This document shows positions 1 through 8,702 of a stretch of DNA of 43,014 nucleotides, piece by piece (position 1 is the first letter of the stretch; the number at the start of each line of letters is the position of its first letter). Both the position numbers and the translations under genes were made by a program. The notes beneath the pieces were generated by a model that ran no database searches, had not been told where the DNA came from, and saw nothing but the letters and a program-made list of their open reading frames with translations. Origin of the DNA: Burkholderiaceae bacterium (lineage in GTDB: Bacteria > Pseudomonadota > Gammaproteobacteria > Burkholderiales > Burkholderiaceae_E); assembly GCA_023954135.1 (NCBI GenBank), contig JAMLIN010000037.1, positions 1 to 43,014 of the forward strand, read 5' to 3'.

Positions 1-1830
1 GCGACCAACTACCTGAACTCGGTCGCGCCGCCCTTCTTCAAGGCGCTCGTCCATTACGCGCACGACGGCTCGTACTCATGGCACTGCCCCGGCCATTCCG
101 GTGGTGTCGCCTTCCTGAAGAGCCCGGTGGGGCAGATGTTCCACCAGTTCTTCGGCGAGAACATGCTGCGGGCCGATGTCTGCAACGCGGTCGACGAGCT
201 CGGCCAGCTGCTCGATCACACCGGGCCGGTGGCGGCTTCCGAGCGCAATGCGGCGCGCATCTTCAATACCGACCATCTCTTCTTCGTCACCAACGGCACG
301 TCGACCTCAAACAAGATCGTCTGGCATTCCAGCGTGGGTGGCGGCGATGTCGTCCTGGTCGATCGCAACTGCCACAAGTCGGTGCTGCATTCGATCATCA
401 TGACCGGGACGATCCCGATCTTCCTGCAGCCGACCCGCAACAACCACGGCATCATCGGGCCGATCCCGCTCTCGGAGTTCAGCCCGGAGAGCATCGCCGC
501 CAAGATCGAGGCCAACCCGCTGATCACCGACAAGAGCAAGCGGCCGCAGGTGATGACGATCACGCAGTCGACCTACGACGGCATCATCTACAACGTCGAG
601 ACGATCAAGGCGCAGGTCGAGGACTACGTCGAGGCGATGCACTTCGACGAAGCCTGGCTGCCGCACGCCTGCTTCCATCCCTTCTATCACGAGTTCCACG
701 CGATCGGGCCCAACCGGCCGCGCTCGCGCGATGCGCTCGTGTTCTCGACGCAGTCGACCCACAAGCTGCTCGCCGGGCTGTCGCAGGCCTCGCAGATCCT
801 CGTGCAGAACTCGGAGTCGCGCAGTCTCGACCAGTACCGCTTCAACGAAGCCTTCCTGATGCATACCTCGACCAGCCCGCAGTACGCGATCATCGCCTCG
901 TGCGATGTCGCCGCCGCCATGATGGAGCCGCCGGGTGGCACCGCCCTGGTCGAGGAGTCGATCTTCGAGGCGCTGGAGTTCCGCCGGGCGATGCGCAAGG
1001 TCGACAAGGAGTTCGATGAATCCTGGTGGTTCAAGGTATGGGGCCCGGAGGATCTCGCCGAGAACGACATCGGCAATCGCGAGGATTGGTTCCTCGCCTC
1101 GGACGCCGCCTGGCACGGCTTCGGCGAGCTCGCCGACGGCTTCAACATGCTGGACCCCATCAAGGCGACCATCGTGACGCCGGGGCTCGACATCGACGGC
1201 AAGTTCGACGAGCAGGGGATCCCGGCGGCGATCGTCACGAAGTATCTCGCCGAGCACGGGGTGGTCGTCGAGAAGACCGGGCTCTATTCCTTCTTCGTGA
1301 TGTTCACCATCGGCATCACCAAGGGGCGCTGGAACTCCCTCGTCACCGAGCTGCAGCAGTTCAAGATGGACTACGACTCGAACCAGCCCCTGTGGCGGGT
1401 GATGCCCGAGTTCGTCGAGGCGCATCCGCAGTACGAGCGCGTAGGGCTCAACGATCTCGCCCAGCAGATCCATGACGAGTATCGCCGACACAACGTGGCG
1501 CGGGTGACCACCGAGATGTACCTCTCGAACATGGAACCGGCGATGATCCCGTCCGATGCCTTCGAGTGCCTCGCCCATCGCCGCGTCGACCGGGTGCCGA
1601 TCGACGAGCTCGAGGGCCGCATCACCACCATGCTGGTGACCCCGTATCCACCGGGGATTCCGCTGCTGATCCCGGGGGAGCGGTTCAACCGCTCGATCGT
1701 CGAGTACCTGAAGTTCGCCCGCTCCTTCAACGAGCGCTTCCCGGGTTTCGACACCGATGTCCACGGGCTCGTCGTCGAGGAGGTGGACGGACGCAAGGCG
1801 TACTACGTCGACTGCGTGCGCCAGGAGTGA
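1..1830 (+). CDS. Orn/Lys/Arg decarboxylase (5'-truncated by window edge)
   Basis: PLP-dependent basic amino-acid decarboxylase of the fold-type I Orn/Lys/Arg family, which converts lysine, arginine or ornithine to a diamine or agmatine plus CO2. The frame is open from base 1, so the N-terminal wing domain and the true start lie outside the window; 609 residues remain, probably about 110 short of full length. Visible signatures are WHCPGHSGG near the start (about residues 27-35 of the fragment), THDLFF-like and TNGTSTSNK cofactor-pocket segments, and the STQSTHKLL motif whose lysine (fragment residue 255) should form the PLP Schiff base. The C-terminal domain (PYPPGIPLLIPGE) is complete, and the gene ends in TGA. 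Substrate specificity cannot be read from sequence. It could supply polyamines or act in acid resistance. Confidence 0.93.
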   Translation, partial: ATNYLNSVAPPFFKALVHYAHDGSYSWHCPGHSGGVAFLKSPVGQMFHQFFGENMLRADVCNAVDELGQLLDHTGPVAASERNAARIFNTDHLFFVTNGTSTSNKIVWHSSVGGGDVVLVDRNCHKSVLHSIIMTGTIPIFLQPTRNNHGIIGPIPLSEFSPESIAAKIEANPLITDKSKRPQVMTITQSTYDGIIYNVETIKAQVEDYVEAMHFDEAWLPHACFHPFYHEFHAIGPNRPRSRDALVFSTQSTHKLLAGLSQASQILVQNSESRSLDQYRFNEAFLMHTSTSPQYAIIASCDVAAAMMEPPGGTALVEESIFEALEFRRAMRKVDKEFDESWWFKVWGPEDLAENDIGNREDWFLASDAAWHGFGELADGFNMLDPIKATIVTPGLDIDGKFDEQGIPAAIVTKYLAEHGVVVEKTGLYSFFVMFTIGITKGRWNSLVTELQQFKMDYDSNQPLWRVMPEFVEAHPQYERVGLNDLAQQIHDEYRRHNVARVTTEMYLSNMEPAMIPSDAFECLAHRRVDRVPIDELEGRITTMLVTPYPPGIPLLIPGERFNRSIVEYLKFARSFNERFPGFDTDVHGLVVEEVDGRKAYYVDCVRQE

Positions 1831-1839
1831 GGAGAAAGG

Positions 1840-1875
1840 ATGAACCACGGCGATCGACCCGGGACGAACCGATGA
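1840..1875 (+). CDS. possible 11-residue coupling mini-ORF upstream of the esterase
   Basis: ATG at 1840 follows a good Shine-Dalgarno (GGAGAAAGG, 1831-1839) and encodes MNHGDRPGTNR. Its stop codon TGA (1873-1875) overlaps the ATG of the downstream esterase (1872) as ATGA. The esterase itself has no convincing ribosome-binding site. The arrangement therefore fits a translational-coupling leader, in which ribosomes load at 1840, terminate at 1875 and restart at 1872. The peptide need not have a function. This is inferred from the layout only; chance is possible for so short a frame. Confidence 0.35.
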   Translation: MNHGDRPGTNR

Positions 1876-2819
1876 GCCAGACCGATTCCCGCCTCCATCC
1901 CCAGTCGGCGGCCCTGCTTGCCGAGATGGGCAGCCGGCCCGGCTCGCCGAGCGTCGAGCTCGCCCGCGCCGGGCACGAGCTGCTGACCGCCAACCTGGTC
2001 GCGCCCGGGCCGGCGATGGCCCGCGTCGAGGAGCTCCGGATGGCGGGGATCGGGGCGAACCCGCCAGTGGCGGTGCGCCGCTTCGTACCCGAGGGGGCGC
2101 CGCGTCGGGCGATCGTGTACCTCCACGGCGGCGGCTGGGTGACCGGCACGCTCGACACCTACGACGCCCTGTGCCGCGAGCTCGCGCGGCGGGCCGATGC
2201 GCAGGTCTTCTCGGTCGGCTACCGGCTCGCGCCGGAAGCGCCGAGTCCGGCGGCATTCGATGATTGCGAGGCGGCGCTCGCCGGCGTCCTCTCCGATGCG
2301 CCGGCCCTCGGCATCGACCCGGGGCGGGTGGTGCTGGCCGGCGACAGCGCCGGCGGCCATCTCGCGCTCGGTGTGGCGCGCCGTCGTCGGCATGCCGGCG
2401 CGGCGCCGCCGCTGGCCGGCCTGGTGCTGATCTATCCGGTCACCGATGTCGGTCTCGATTCGGCGTCGATGACCGAGTTCGAATCGGGTTTCTACCTGAG
2501 CCGCGACCTGATGCTCTGGTTCTGGCGCCAGTTCCTCGGCACGGACCCGCAGGATCGCGGCGACGACCCGGAGCTGGCACCGCTGCGGGCGGCCGACCTC
2601 GGCAGCCTGCCTCCGAGCTTCGTCGTGACCGCCGGCTGCGACATTCTTCGTGACGAAGGGGAAGCCCTCGTCGAGCGCATCCGGCAGCAGGGCGGACGAA
2701 GCGAGCTGTTGCGGGTGCCGGGCATGCTGCACGGCTTCATCCGCTTCGGCTCCAGGATCGATGGCGCGGGCGAAGCGCTGGCGGCGATAGCCGATCGCGT
2801 CCGCAAGCTTACCGGCTGA
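1872..2819 (+). CDS. alpha/beta hydrolase, HSL (family IV) esterase/lipase
   Basis: Cytoplasmic carboxylesterase-like hydrolase of 315 residues, the usual length for the hormone-sensitive-lipase family. The oxyanion-hole motif HGGGW is at residues 85-89 and the nucleophile elbow GDSAGG is centred on Ser159. The rest of the expected triad is Asp257 (in CDILRDEG) and His287 (in MLHGF). No signal peptide is visible. The start at 1872 overlaps the stop of a tiny upstream frame, and it lies 41 bases after the decarboxylase stop, so the two are probably co-transcribed. The gene runs 11 bases into the 3' end of the convergent RDD gene. The physiological substrate is unknown; short acyl esters are typical of the family. 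Confidence 0.9.
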   Translation: MSQTDSRLHPQSAALLAEMGSRPGSPSVELARAGHELLTANLVAPGPAMARVEELRMAGIGANPPVAVRRFVPEGAPRRAIVYLHGGGWVTGTLDTYDALCRELARRADAQVFSVGYRLAPEAPSPAAFDDCEAALAGVLSDAPALGIDPGRVVLAGDSAGGHLALGVARRRRHAGAAPPLAGLVLIYPVTDVGLDSASMTEFESGFYLSRDLMLWFWRQFLGTDPQDRGDDPELAPLRAADLGSLPPSFVVTAGCDILRDEGEALVERIRQQGGRSELLRVPGMLHGFIRFGSRIDGAGEALAAIADRVRKLTG

Positions 2820-3333
2820 CCGGCTTGCGCCGCGGCACCGGCGCGACGGGCAAGTACACCAGGCGGGTGCCGGCGATGACGTCGTAGAGCGCCCGCCGGT
2901 CGGCGTCGAGGAAGCACCACGCGTAGGGCACGAGCAGGGTCAGGTAGAGCGCCCAGTGGATCTCGTGGCCGAGGCCGAGCGCGAGCACGATGGCGCCGAG
3001 CCCGACTCCGAAGCGCGCCAGCGCTCTCGTGGTCGACAGCGTCCGGCCCTGCCGGTCGAGAAGCTGCAGGCCCATGGTCTTCATCGGCACCGTACGCCGG
3101 CCCTGCGCCCAGAAGCCGGCGAAGTACAGCGCCAGCACGAGGGCGGTGAACAACTGGAAGGCGAGCCGCATCGGCCCGGCTTCACCCTGGAAGCGGGTGA
3201 GGGCGGAGAAGAGGTAGTCGGCGAACCAGAGCACGCCGAACAGCAGCACGCACTCGTAGATAGCTCCCATCAATCGTCGCCAGGGATCGGCAGCCGGCGC
3301 CTGCGGCCCGGCCGCCGCGATGTCCGCGCTCAT
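2809..3333 (-). CDS. RDD family membrane protein
   Basis: Predicted 174-residue inner-membrane protein with three to four hydrophobic segments (about residues 20-45, 55-76, 103-125 and 128-145). It carries RDD-family features: a basic residue at the head of the first segment (WRRLMGAIYE), an Asp inside it (WFADYLF), the loop GRRTVPMKTMGLQLLD, and the closing DRRALYDVIAGTRLV. RDD proteins are generally of unknown function, and some have been linked to ion transport. It is the last gene of a four-gene operon; its ATG overlaps the stop of the upstream DUF3106 gene (ATGA). Its 3' end overlaps the convergent esterase gene by 11 bases. A longer in-frame upstream reading is an artefact of high GC; this start is chosen by the overlap and by where RDD homology begins. 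Confidence 0.88.
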   Translation of the reverse strand: MSADIAAAGPQAPAADPWRRLMGAIYECVLLFGVLWFADYLFSALTRFQGEAGPMRLAFQLFTALVLALYFAGFWAQGRRTVPMKTMGLQLLDRQGRTLSTTRALARFGVGLGAIVLALGLGHEIHWALYLTLLVPYAWCFLDADRRALYDVIAGTRLVYLPVAPVPRRKPVSR

Positions 3334-3908
3334 CGTGCGGGTGCTCCGCCCGCATCCGGGCGCGAGCCGGCCGGCGTCGGCGGGGAATCGGCCAGTGGCC
3401 GGGCCGCTTCCCTGGCGAGCCCGGTCGGGGGGCCAGCGAAACGCGCGGCGGTATTGCCGGTACGCCCGTGCTCGCGCAGCACCGAACGCTGTTCGGGCGT
3501 CATGGACCGGTAGCGCTGCCATTGCTCGACGCGCTGGTGCTCGGGCATGCGCCTGGCCATTCCGAAGTTGGCGCGGGCGATCTCGCGCTCCTGCGGATCG
3601 AGCTCGGCCCACTGGCGGATCCGCTCCCGGGCGCGCAGCTGCTCGGCGGGGCGCATGGTGGGAAACCGGGAGGCCAGGGCAAGCCAGGCGCGGCGTTCGC
3701 CATCGGCCCATCGGTCCCATTGGTCCGAGAAGGGGGCGAGCAGATTCTTCTGGTCCGCGTCGAGCATGCTCCATCCCGGTGCGGGGTTGCCACCGGTCGA
3801 TTGCGCCACGGCGGGGCCGCTGGCGGCGCAGGCCATCGCCAGTACGGCCGCACCGAGAAGGGTGCGCCACGGCGGCGGCCGGCGGCGGGCCGGCGGCACG
3901 GCGCTCAT
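3330..3908 (-). CDS. DUF3106 secreted helical protein
   Basis: Predicted periplasmic protein of 192 residues. The N-terminus is positively charged, then hydrophobic (LLGAAVLAMACAASGPAVA), a Sec signal peptide with likely cleavage near residue 35. The mature part is helical and built from repeated Trp/Arg-rich units: LDADQKNLLAPF..W, MRPAEQLRARERIRQW, LDPQEREIARANF and MTPEQRSVLREHG. This matches DUF3106. The LTPEQ-like turns recall CpxP/Spy periplasmic sensors, but that is analogy, not shown homology. The C-terminal 40 residues are Pro/Ala-rich and probably disordered. It is translationally coupled on both sides by ATGA overlaps within the sigma-factor operon. Confidence 0.86.
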   Translation of the reverse strand: MSAVPPARRRPPPWRTLLGAAVLAMACAASGPAVAQSTGGNPAPGWSMLDADQKNLLAPFSDQWDRWADGERRAWLALASRFPTMRPAEQLRARERIRQWAELDPQEREIARANFGMARRMPEHQRVEQWQRYRSMTPEQRSVLREHGRTGNTAARFAGPPTGLAREAARPLADSPPTPAGSRPDAGGAPAR

Positions 3909-4309
3909 CGCCCCGTGTTCCGCAGATAGACGCCGAAGCCCCTGTCGGCGTAGATGGCCAGCGGCACGTCGTCGGCCAGGATCGCGACATCGAGGGCGGC
4001 GATCTCCTGGGCGCGCCGCAGGTCGCTCCAGTGCCATACGCCGAGCAGGCAGACGGCGAACAGCATGGTGGCGAGCGGCACCGGCAGCCAGCGCAGCCAG
4101 GCGCCACCGGCCCGTGGTGCAGTCCGCGGCGTCGCGGGCCGCTCCGCGGCCGCCGTCCTGCGCGGCGCGGCGTTCGTACGCAGCGACGGCGCTTTCGTGA
4201 GGGCGGCGCTGCGTGCCGCCGCGAGGCGGGTGGTGACCCGTTCGGGCAGCTGCTCGAGTTCCTCGTCGAGCACGCGGCATATCCGGCCCGCGAATTCCGG
4301 CTCGTTCAT
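3905..4309 (-). CDS. DUF3619 single-pass membrane protein, candidate anti-sigma factor
   Basis: 134-residue protein. The cytoplasmic N-terminal part (1-70) is rich in Arg, Ala and Leu (RICRVLDEELEQLPERVTTRL), followed by one transmembrane segment at about 74-94 (WLPVPLATMLFAVCLLGVW) and a short periplasmic tail ending in DRGFGVYLR. It matches what I know of DUF3619. It sits directly downstream of the ECF sigma gene with an ATGA overlap. An N-in single-pass protein in that position is the typical architecture of an anti-sigma factor, so that role is inferred. No zinc-binding HxxxCxxC motif is present, so it would not be a ZAS-type anti-sigma. Confidence 0.82.
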   Translation of the reverse strand: MNEPEFAGRICRVLDEELEQLPERVTTRLAAARSAALTKAPSLRTNAAPRRTAAAERPATPRTAPRAGGAWLRWLPVPLATMLFAVCLLGVWHWSDLRRAQEIAALDVAILADDVPLAIYADRGFGVYLRNTGR

Positions 4310-4878
4310 TGGGTGATCCCTCTTTCCCTCAGCGCCCTGGCCAGGGCGCGGGTGGCGCGCGAGCAGTGTGTCTTGACGCTGCCCTCCGAGCAACCCATGG
4401 CTGCCGCGGTCTCCGCGACATCGAGTTCCTCCCAGTAACGAAGAAGGAATGCCTCGCGTTGACGCCCTGGCAGCCTGCCGATCTCGGCCTCGATTATGCC
4501 AAGGACCTGCTGGCGTTCGGCCTTGTCGCCGGCGCTCTCGCCGAGGCCGTTGCCCGGGTCGGTCTCGATGAAATCGAGCGGATCGGCCTCGTCGGCCTCG
4601 GCCGTGCCGGCCGGGGTGAAGGACGACAGCAGGGTGGTCCACAGCCGGCGGACCTTCTCGCGCCGGAAGTGGTCGTAGATCGCGTTCTTCAGGATGCGCT
4701 GGAACAGCGGGGCGAGCTCGCTCCCGGGACGGTCGGCGTAGCGCTCGACGAGCCGGGTCATGGCATCCTGGACGAGATCGAGCGCGGTCTCCTCGTTGCG
4801 TACCGCGTAGAACGCCTGCTTGAACGCGCGGCGCTCGGAGGCGGCCAGAAAGTCGCTGAGTTCCTGCCGTGTGGCCAT
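4306..4878 (-). CDS. RNA polymerase sigma factor, ECF type
   Basis: 190-residue group IV sigma factor. Region 2 spans about residues 15-80 (core binding and -10 recognition, including DLVQDAMTRLVERY and LKNAIYDHFRREK). A linker rich in acidic residues follows (AEADEADPLDF). Region 4 spans about 130-182, with the helix-turn-helix LDVAETAAAMGCSEGSVKTH. It is the first gene of the operon with DUF3619, DUF3106 and RDD genes and shares an ATGA overlap with the next one. Divergent from ilvI. The upstream region holds three copies of CAGTGGCG around a possible minus-strand -10. The regulon is unknown. No recognisable GGAAC-type ECF promoter was seen upstream, so autoregulation is not supported by sequence. 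Confidence 0.92.
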   Translation of the reverse strand: MATRQELSDFLAASERRAFKQAFYAVRNEETALDLVQDAMTRLVERYADRPGSELAPLFQRILKNAIYDHFRREKVRRLWTTLLSSFTPAGTAEADEADPLDFIETDPGNGLGESAGDKAERQQVLGIIEAEIGRLPGRQREAFLLRYWEELDVAETAAAMGCSEGSVKTHCSRATRALARALRERGITQ

Positions 4879-4902
4879 CGGGGGCGGCGCGGGTGGTGTT
4901 CA

Positions 4903-4955
4903 CGCCACTGCTGTTGCGGCAGCGCGAATCTTATCAGTGGCGCCCGGCAGTGGCG
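4903..4955. repeat. three copies of CAGTGGCG (one inverted), candidate operator
   Basis: CGCCACTG at 4903-4910 is the inverse of CAGTGGCG at 4935-4942 and 4948-4955. The last two belong to a 13-bp tandem direct repeat (4935-4947 and 4948-4960, differing at one base). The inverted pair brackets the minus-strand hexamer TAAGAT (4928-4933), upstream of the sigma-factor gene. The arrangement resembles an operator; no binding protein is identified. Confidence 0.4.
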
Positions 4956-4977
4956 TCCGGTGGTCGCCCGTCCTCGC

Positions 4978-5007
4978 TTGACCGGCATTGCTGCGAGGCA
5001 GTATTCT
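4978..5007 (+). promoter_or_regulatory. sigma70-type promoter for ilvI-ilvH-ilvC
   Basis: TTGACC (4978-4983), an 18-base spacer, and TATTCT (5002-5007). It is the best-scoring -35/-10 pair I could find in the gap and points toward ilvI. The predicted transcript begins near 5014. Confidence 0.5.
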
Positions 5008-5309
5008 CTCGTGCTCACCCAGGAGCGCTCCCGGCTTTCGTGACCGGCCCCGCAAGGGCGGATCGCGACAGTGGCGGGGGCGTTCGTTCTTGCCCGGCAC
5101 GTCCGTGACGACTGGTTGCGAACGCGCCGGCTCCGAATGCCGCGAATGGCCTCACGAGGGCTCGGCCGCGGCGTCCGATCATTTTCGCAGGTCCTGTACC
5201 GAGGCCTGCGTCGGGGCGACAGGTTTCGTTCGATGCCTTTTCGGGTCGATCGAGCCGGGATCGCGCTGGCGCCGGCGGGCAGGCTCCCTGGACTTGAAAG
5301 GAACATCAA

Positions 5310-7031
5310 ATGGAAATCACCGGCGCTGAAATCGTTGTCCGCTGCCTGCGCGAAGAGGGCGTCAAGCACATCTTCGGCTACCCCGGCGGCGCGGTCCTCT
5401 ATATCTACGACGAGATCTTCAAGCAGGACGCTGTCCAGCACATCCTCGTTCGCCACGAGCAGGCGGCGGTCCATGCGGCCGATGCCTATTCGCGCACGAC
5501 CCAGGAGGTCGGCGTGTGCCTGGTCACCAGCGGCCCCGGCGTCACCAATGCGGTGACCGGGATCGCCACCGCCTACATGGACTCGGTCCCGATGGTGGTG
5601 CTCACCGGGCAGGTGCCGACCCACGCGATCGGCGAGGACGCCTTCCAGGAATGCGACACCGTCGGGATCACCCGGCCCTGCGTGAAGCACAACTTCCTGG
5701 TCAAGAACGTCAAGGATCTCGCCGAGACGATCAAGAAGGCCTTCCACATCGCTCGCACCGGCCGGCCCGGCCCGGTGCTGGTCGACATCCCGAAGGACGT
5801 CACCCGCGACAAGTGCCGCTTCGCCTATCCGGCGCAGGTCTCGATGCGCTCCTACAACCCGGTGGTCAAGGGGCACCAGGGGCAGATCAAGAAGGCGATG
5901 AACCTGATCATGCGCGCCGAGCGGCCCATGATCTACACCGGGGGCGGCGTCATCCTCGCGAACGCGGCCGAGGAGCTCAACCGCTTCGTCGATGCGCTCG
6001 GCTTTCCCTGCACCAGCACCCTGATGGGGCTGGGCGGGTTCCGGGCGTCCAGCCCGAGGTTCGTCGGCATGCCCGGCATGCACGGGACCTACGAGGCCAA
6101 CATGGCGATGCAGCACTGCGACGTGCTGATCGCGGTCGGGGCCCGCTTCGACGACCGGGTGATCGGCAACCCGAAGCACTTCGCCCAGAATCCGCACAAG
6201 ATCATCCATATCGACATCGACCCGTCCTCCATCTCCAAGCGCGTGAAGGTCGACGTGCCGATCGTGGGGGATGTGCGCGAGACGCTGCGCGACCTGATCG
6301 GGATGGTCGACGAGCAGCTCTCGGCCGGCGAGCGGCTCAACGAGAAGGGGCTCGCCAGCTGGTGGGGCCAGATCGAGGAATGGCGCAAGCGCAACTGCCT
6401 GGCGTACAAGCCCTCGGACGAGCTGATCAAGCCCCAGTACGTGGTCGAGAAGCTGCACGAGGTCACCGGCGGCGAGGCGATCGTCACCTCGGACGTCGGC
6501 CAGCACCAGATGTGGGCGGCGCAGTACTACCGCTTCGAGAAGCCGCGGCGCTGGGTCAATTCCGGCGGGCTCGGGACGATGGGCGTCGGCCTGCCCTATG
6601 CGATGGGCGCGAAGCTCGCGAATCCGGATCTCGACGTCGCCTGCATCACGGGCGAGGGCTCGATCCAGATGTGCATCCAGGAGCTGTCGACCTGCAAGCA
6701 GTACGACCTCCCGGTCAAGGTCGTCAACCTGAACAATCGCTACCTCGGCATGGTCCGCCAGTGGCAGCAGATCGAGTACGGCAGCCGCTATTCGCATTCC
6801 TACATGGACGCCTTGCCCGACTTCGTCAGGCTCGCCGAAGCCTACGGCCACGTCGGCATGCGCATCGAGCGGCCGGCCGACGTCGAGCCGGCGCTGCGCG
6901 AGGCCTTCGGCCGCTACCGGGACCGTCTCGTCTTCATGGACTTCATCACGGACCAGACCGAGAACGTCTGGCCGATGGTGCAGGGCGGGAAGGGACTTAC
7001 CGAAATGCTGCTCGGCGCCGAGGACCTTTGA
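5310..7031 (+). CDS. ilvI: acetolactate synthase large (catalytic) subunit
   Basis: Acetohydroxyacid synthase catalytic subunit, 573 residues. It condenses two pyruvates, or pyruvate with 2-ketobutyrate, in the first common step of Val, Leu and Ile synthesis. It binds ThDP and FAD. The catalytic Glu is Glu50 in VRHEQAAVHAADAY. The Mg/ThDP motif runs from GEGSIQMC to NLNNRYLGMVRQWQ, with GEG in place of the commoner GDG; I recall this variant from other Burkholderiales. The start at 5310 has an AAAGGA Shine-Dalgarno at about 5297-5302. The small subunit gene follows after one base, giving an ilvI-ilvH-ilvC operon. In other bacteria this enzyme is valine-inhibited through the small subunit. The name ilvB is equally used. 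Confidence 0.97.
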   Translation: MEITGAEIVVRCLREEGVKHIFGYPGGAVLYIYDEIFKQDAVQHILVRHEQAAVHAADAYSRTTQEVGVCLVTSGPGVTNAVTGIATAYMDSVPMVVLTGQVPTHAIGEDAFQECDTVGITRPCVKHNFLVKNVKDLAETIKKAFHIARTGRPGPVLVDIPKDVTRDKCRFAYPAQVSMRSYNPVVKGHQGQIKKAMNLIMRAERPMIYTGGGVILANAAEELNRFVDALGFPCTSTLMGLGGFRASSPRFVGMPGMHGTYEANMAMQHCDVLIAVGARFDDRVIGNPKHFAQNPHKIIHIDIDPSSISKRVKVDVPIVGDVRETLRDLIGMVDEQLSAGERLNEKGLASWWGQIEEWRKRNCLAYKPSDELIKPQYVVEKLHEVTGGEAIVTSDVGQHQMWAAQYYRFEKPRRWVNSGGLGTMGVGLPYAMGAKLANPDLDVACITGEGSIQMCIQELSTCKQYDLPVKVVNLNNRYLGMVRQWQQIEYGSRYSHSYMDALPDFVRLAEAYGHVGMRIERPADVEPALREAFGRYRDRLVFMDFITDQTENVWPMVQGGKGLTEMLLGAEDL

Positions 7032-8567
<1,536 letters not shown>

Positions 8568-8601
8568 GGCCGCGACCAGGGCCGTATCGACGGCGACGGG
8601 A

Positions 8602-8631
8602 GAAAGGGGGCCGTGGCCCCCTTTCCTTTTT
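8602..8631 (+). terminator. Rho-independent terminator after ilvC
   Basis: A perfect 11-bp stem (GAAAGGGGGCC, 8602-8612, with GGCCCCCTTTC, 8615-8625) is closed by a two-base gap and followed by a C and a run of T (8627-8631). It lies 34 bases after the ilvC stop and should end the ilvIHC transcript. Confidence 0.9.
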
Positions 8632-8654
8632 CGCTTCCCGGGCCCCCGATTGCT

Positions 8655-8670
8655 TGGCACTATACTTGCA
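8655..8670 (+). promoter_or_regulatory. canonical -24/-12 (sigma54, RpoN) promoter
   Basis: TGGCAC (8655-8660), five bases, TTGCA (8666-8670). GG and GC are exactly ten bases apart, as sigma54 requires. The predicted start is near 8681, about 22 bases before the ATG at 8703. The hexamer TATACT (8661-8666) lies inside the element, but no acceptable -35 sits 16-18 bases upstream of it, so the sigma54 reading is preferred. Activator-binding sites would have to lie within or upstream of ilvC; none was recognised. Confidence 0.65.
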
Positions 8671-8702
8671 CGTCGAACGCACGACGGAGCGAAGGCGGCA
8701 GG

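Larger units (their letters stand above)
4879..5309. promoter_or_regulatory. divergent regulatory region between sigma factor gene and ilvI
   Basis: 431 bases without a supportable gene. It contains a plus-strand sigma70-type promoter (4978-5007), a possible minus-strand -10 TAAGAT (4928-4933), and repeated CAGTGGCG sites (4903-4955). If the plus-strand promoter is used, ilvI has a leader of roughly 295 nt. No leader peptide rich in Ile, Leu or Val and no clear attenuator hairpin with a U-tract was found. The reading frame that stays open from 5071 into ilvI is in a different frame from ilvI and looks like a high-GC artefact. Confidence 0.5.

Noticed and set aside
307-2256. Long minus-strand open frame opposite the decarboxylase
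   Set aside because: Shadow of a certain gene; composition biased to Arg/Ala/His with no domain.
5071-5556. Plus-strand frame that overlaps the ilvI start, considered as a leader peptide
   Set aside because: It is Arg-rich, not rich in branched-chain residues, does not end before ilvI, and lacks a good ribosome-binding site.
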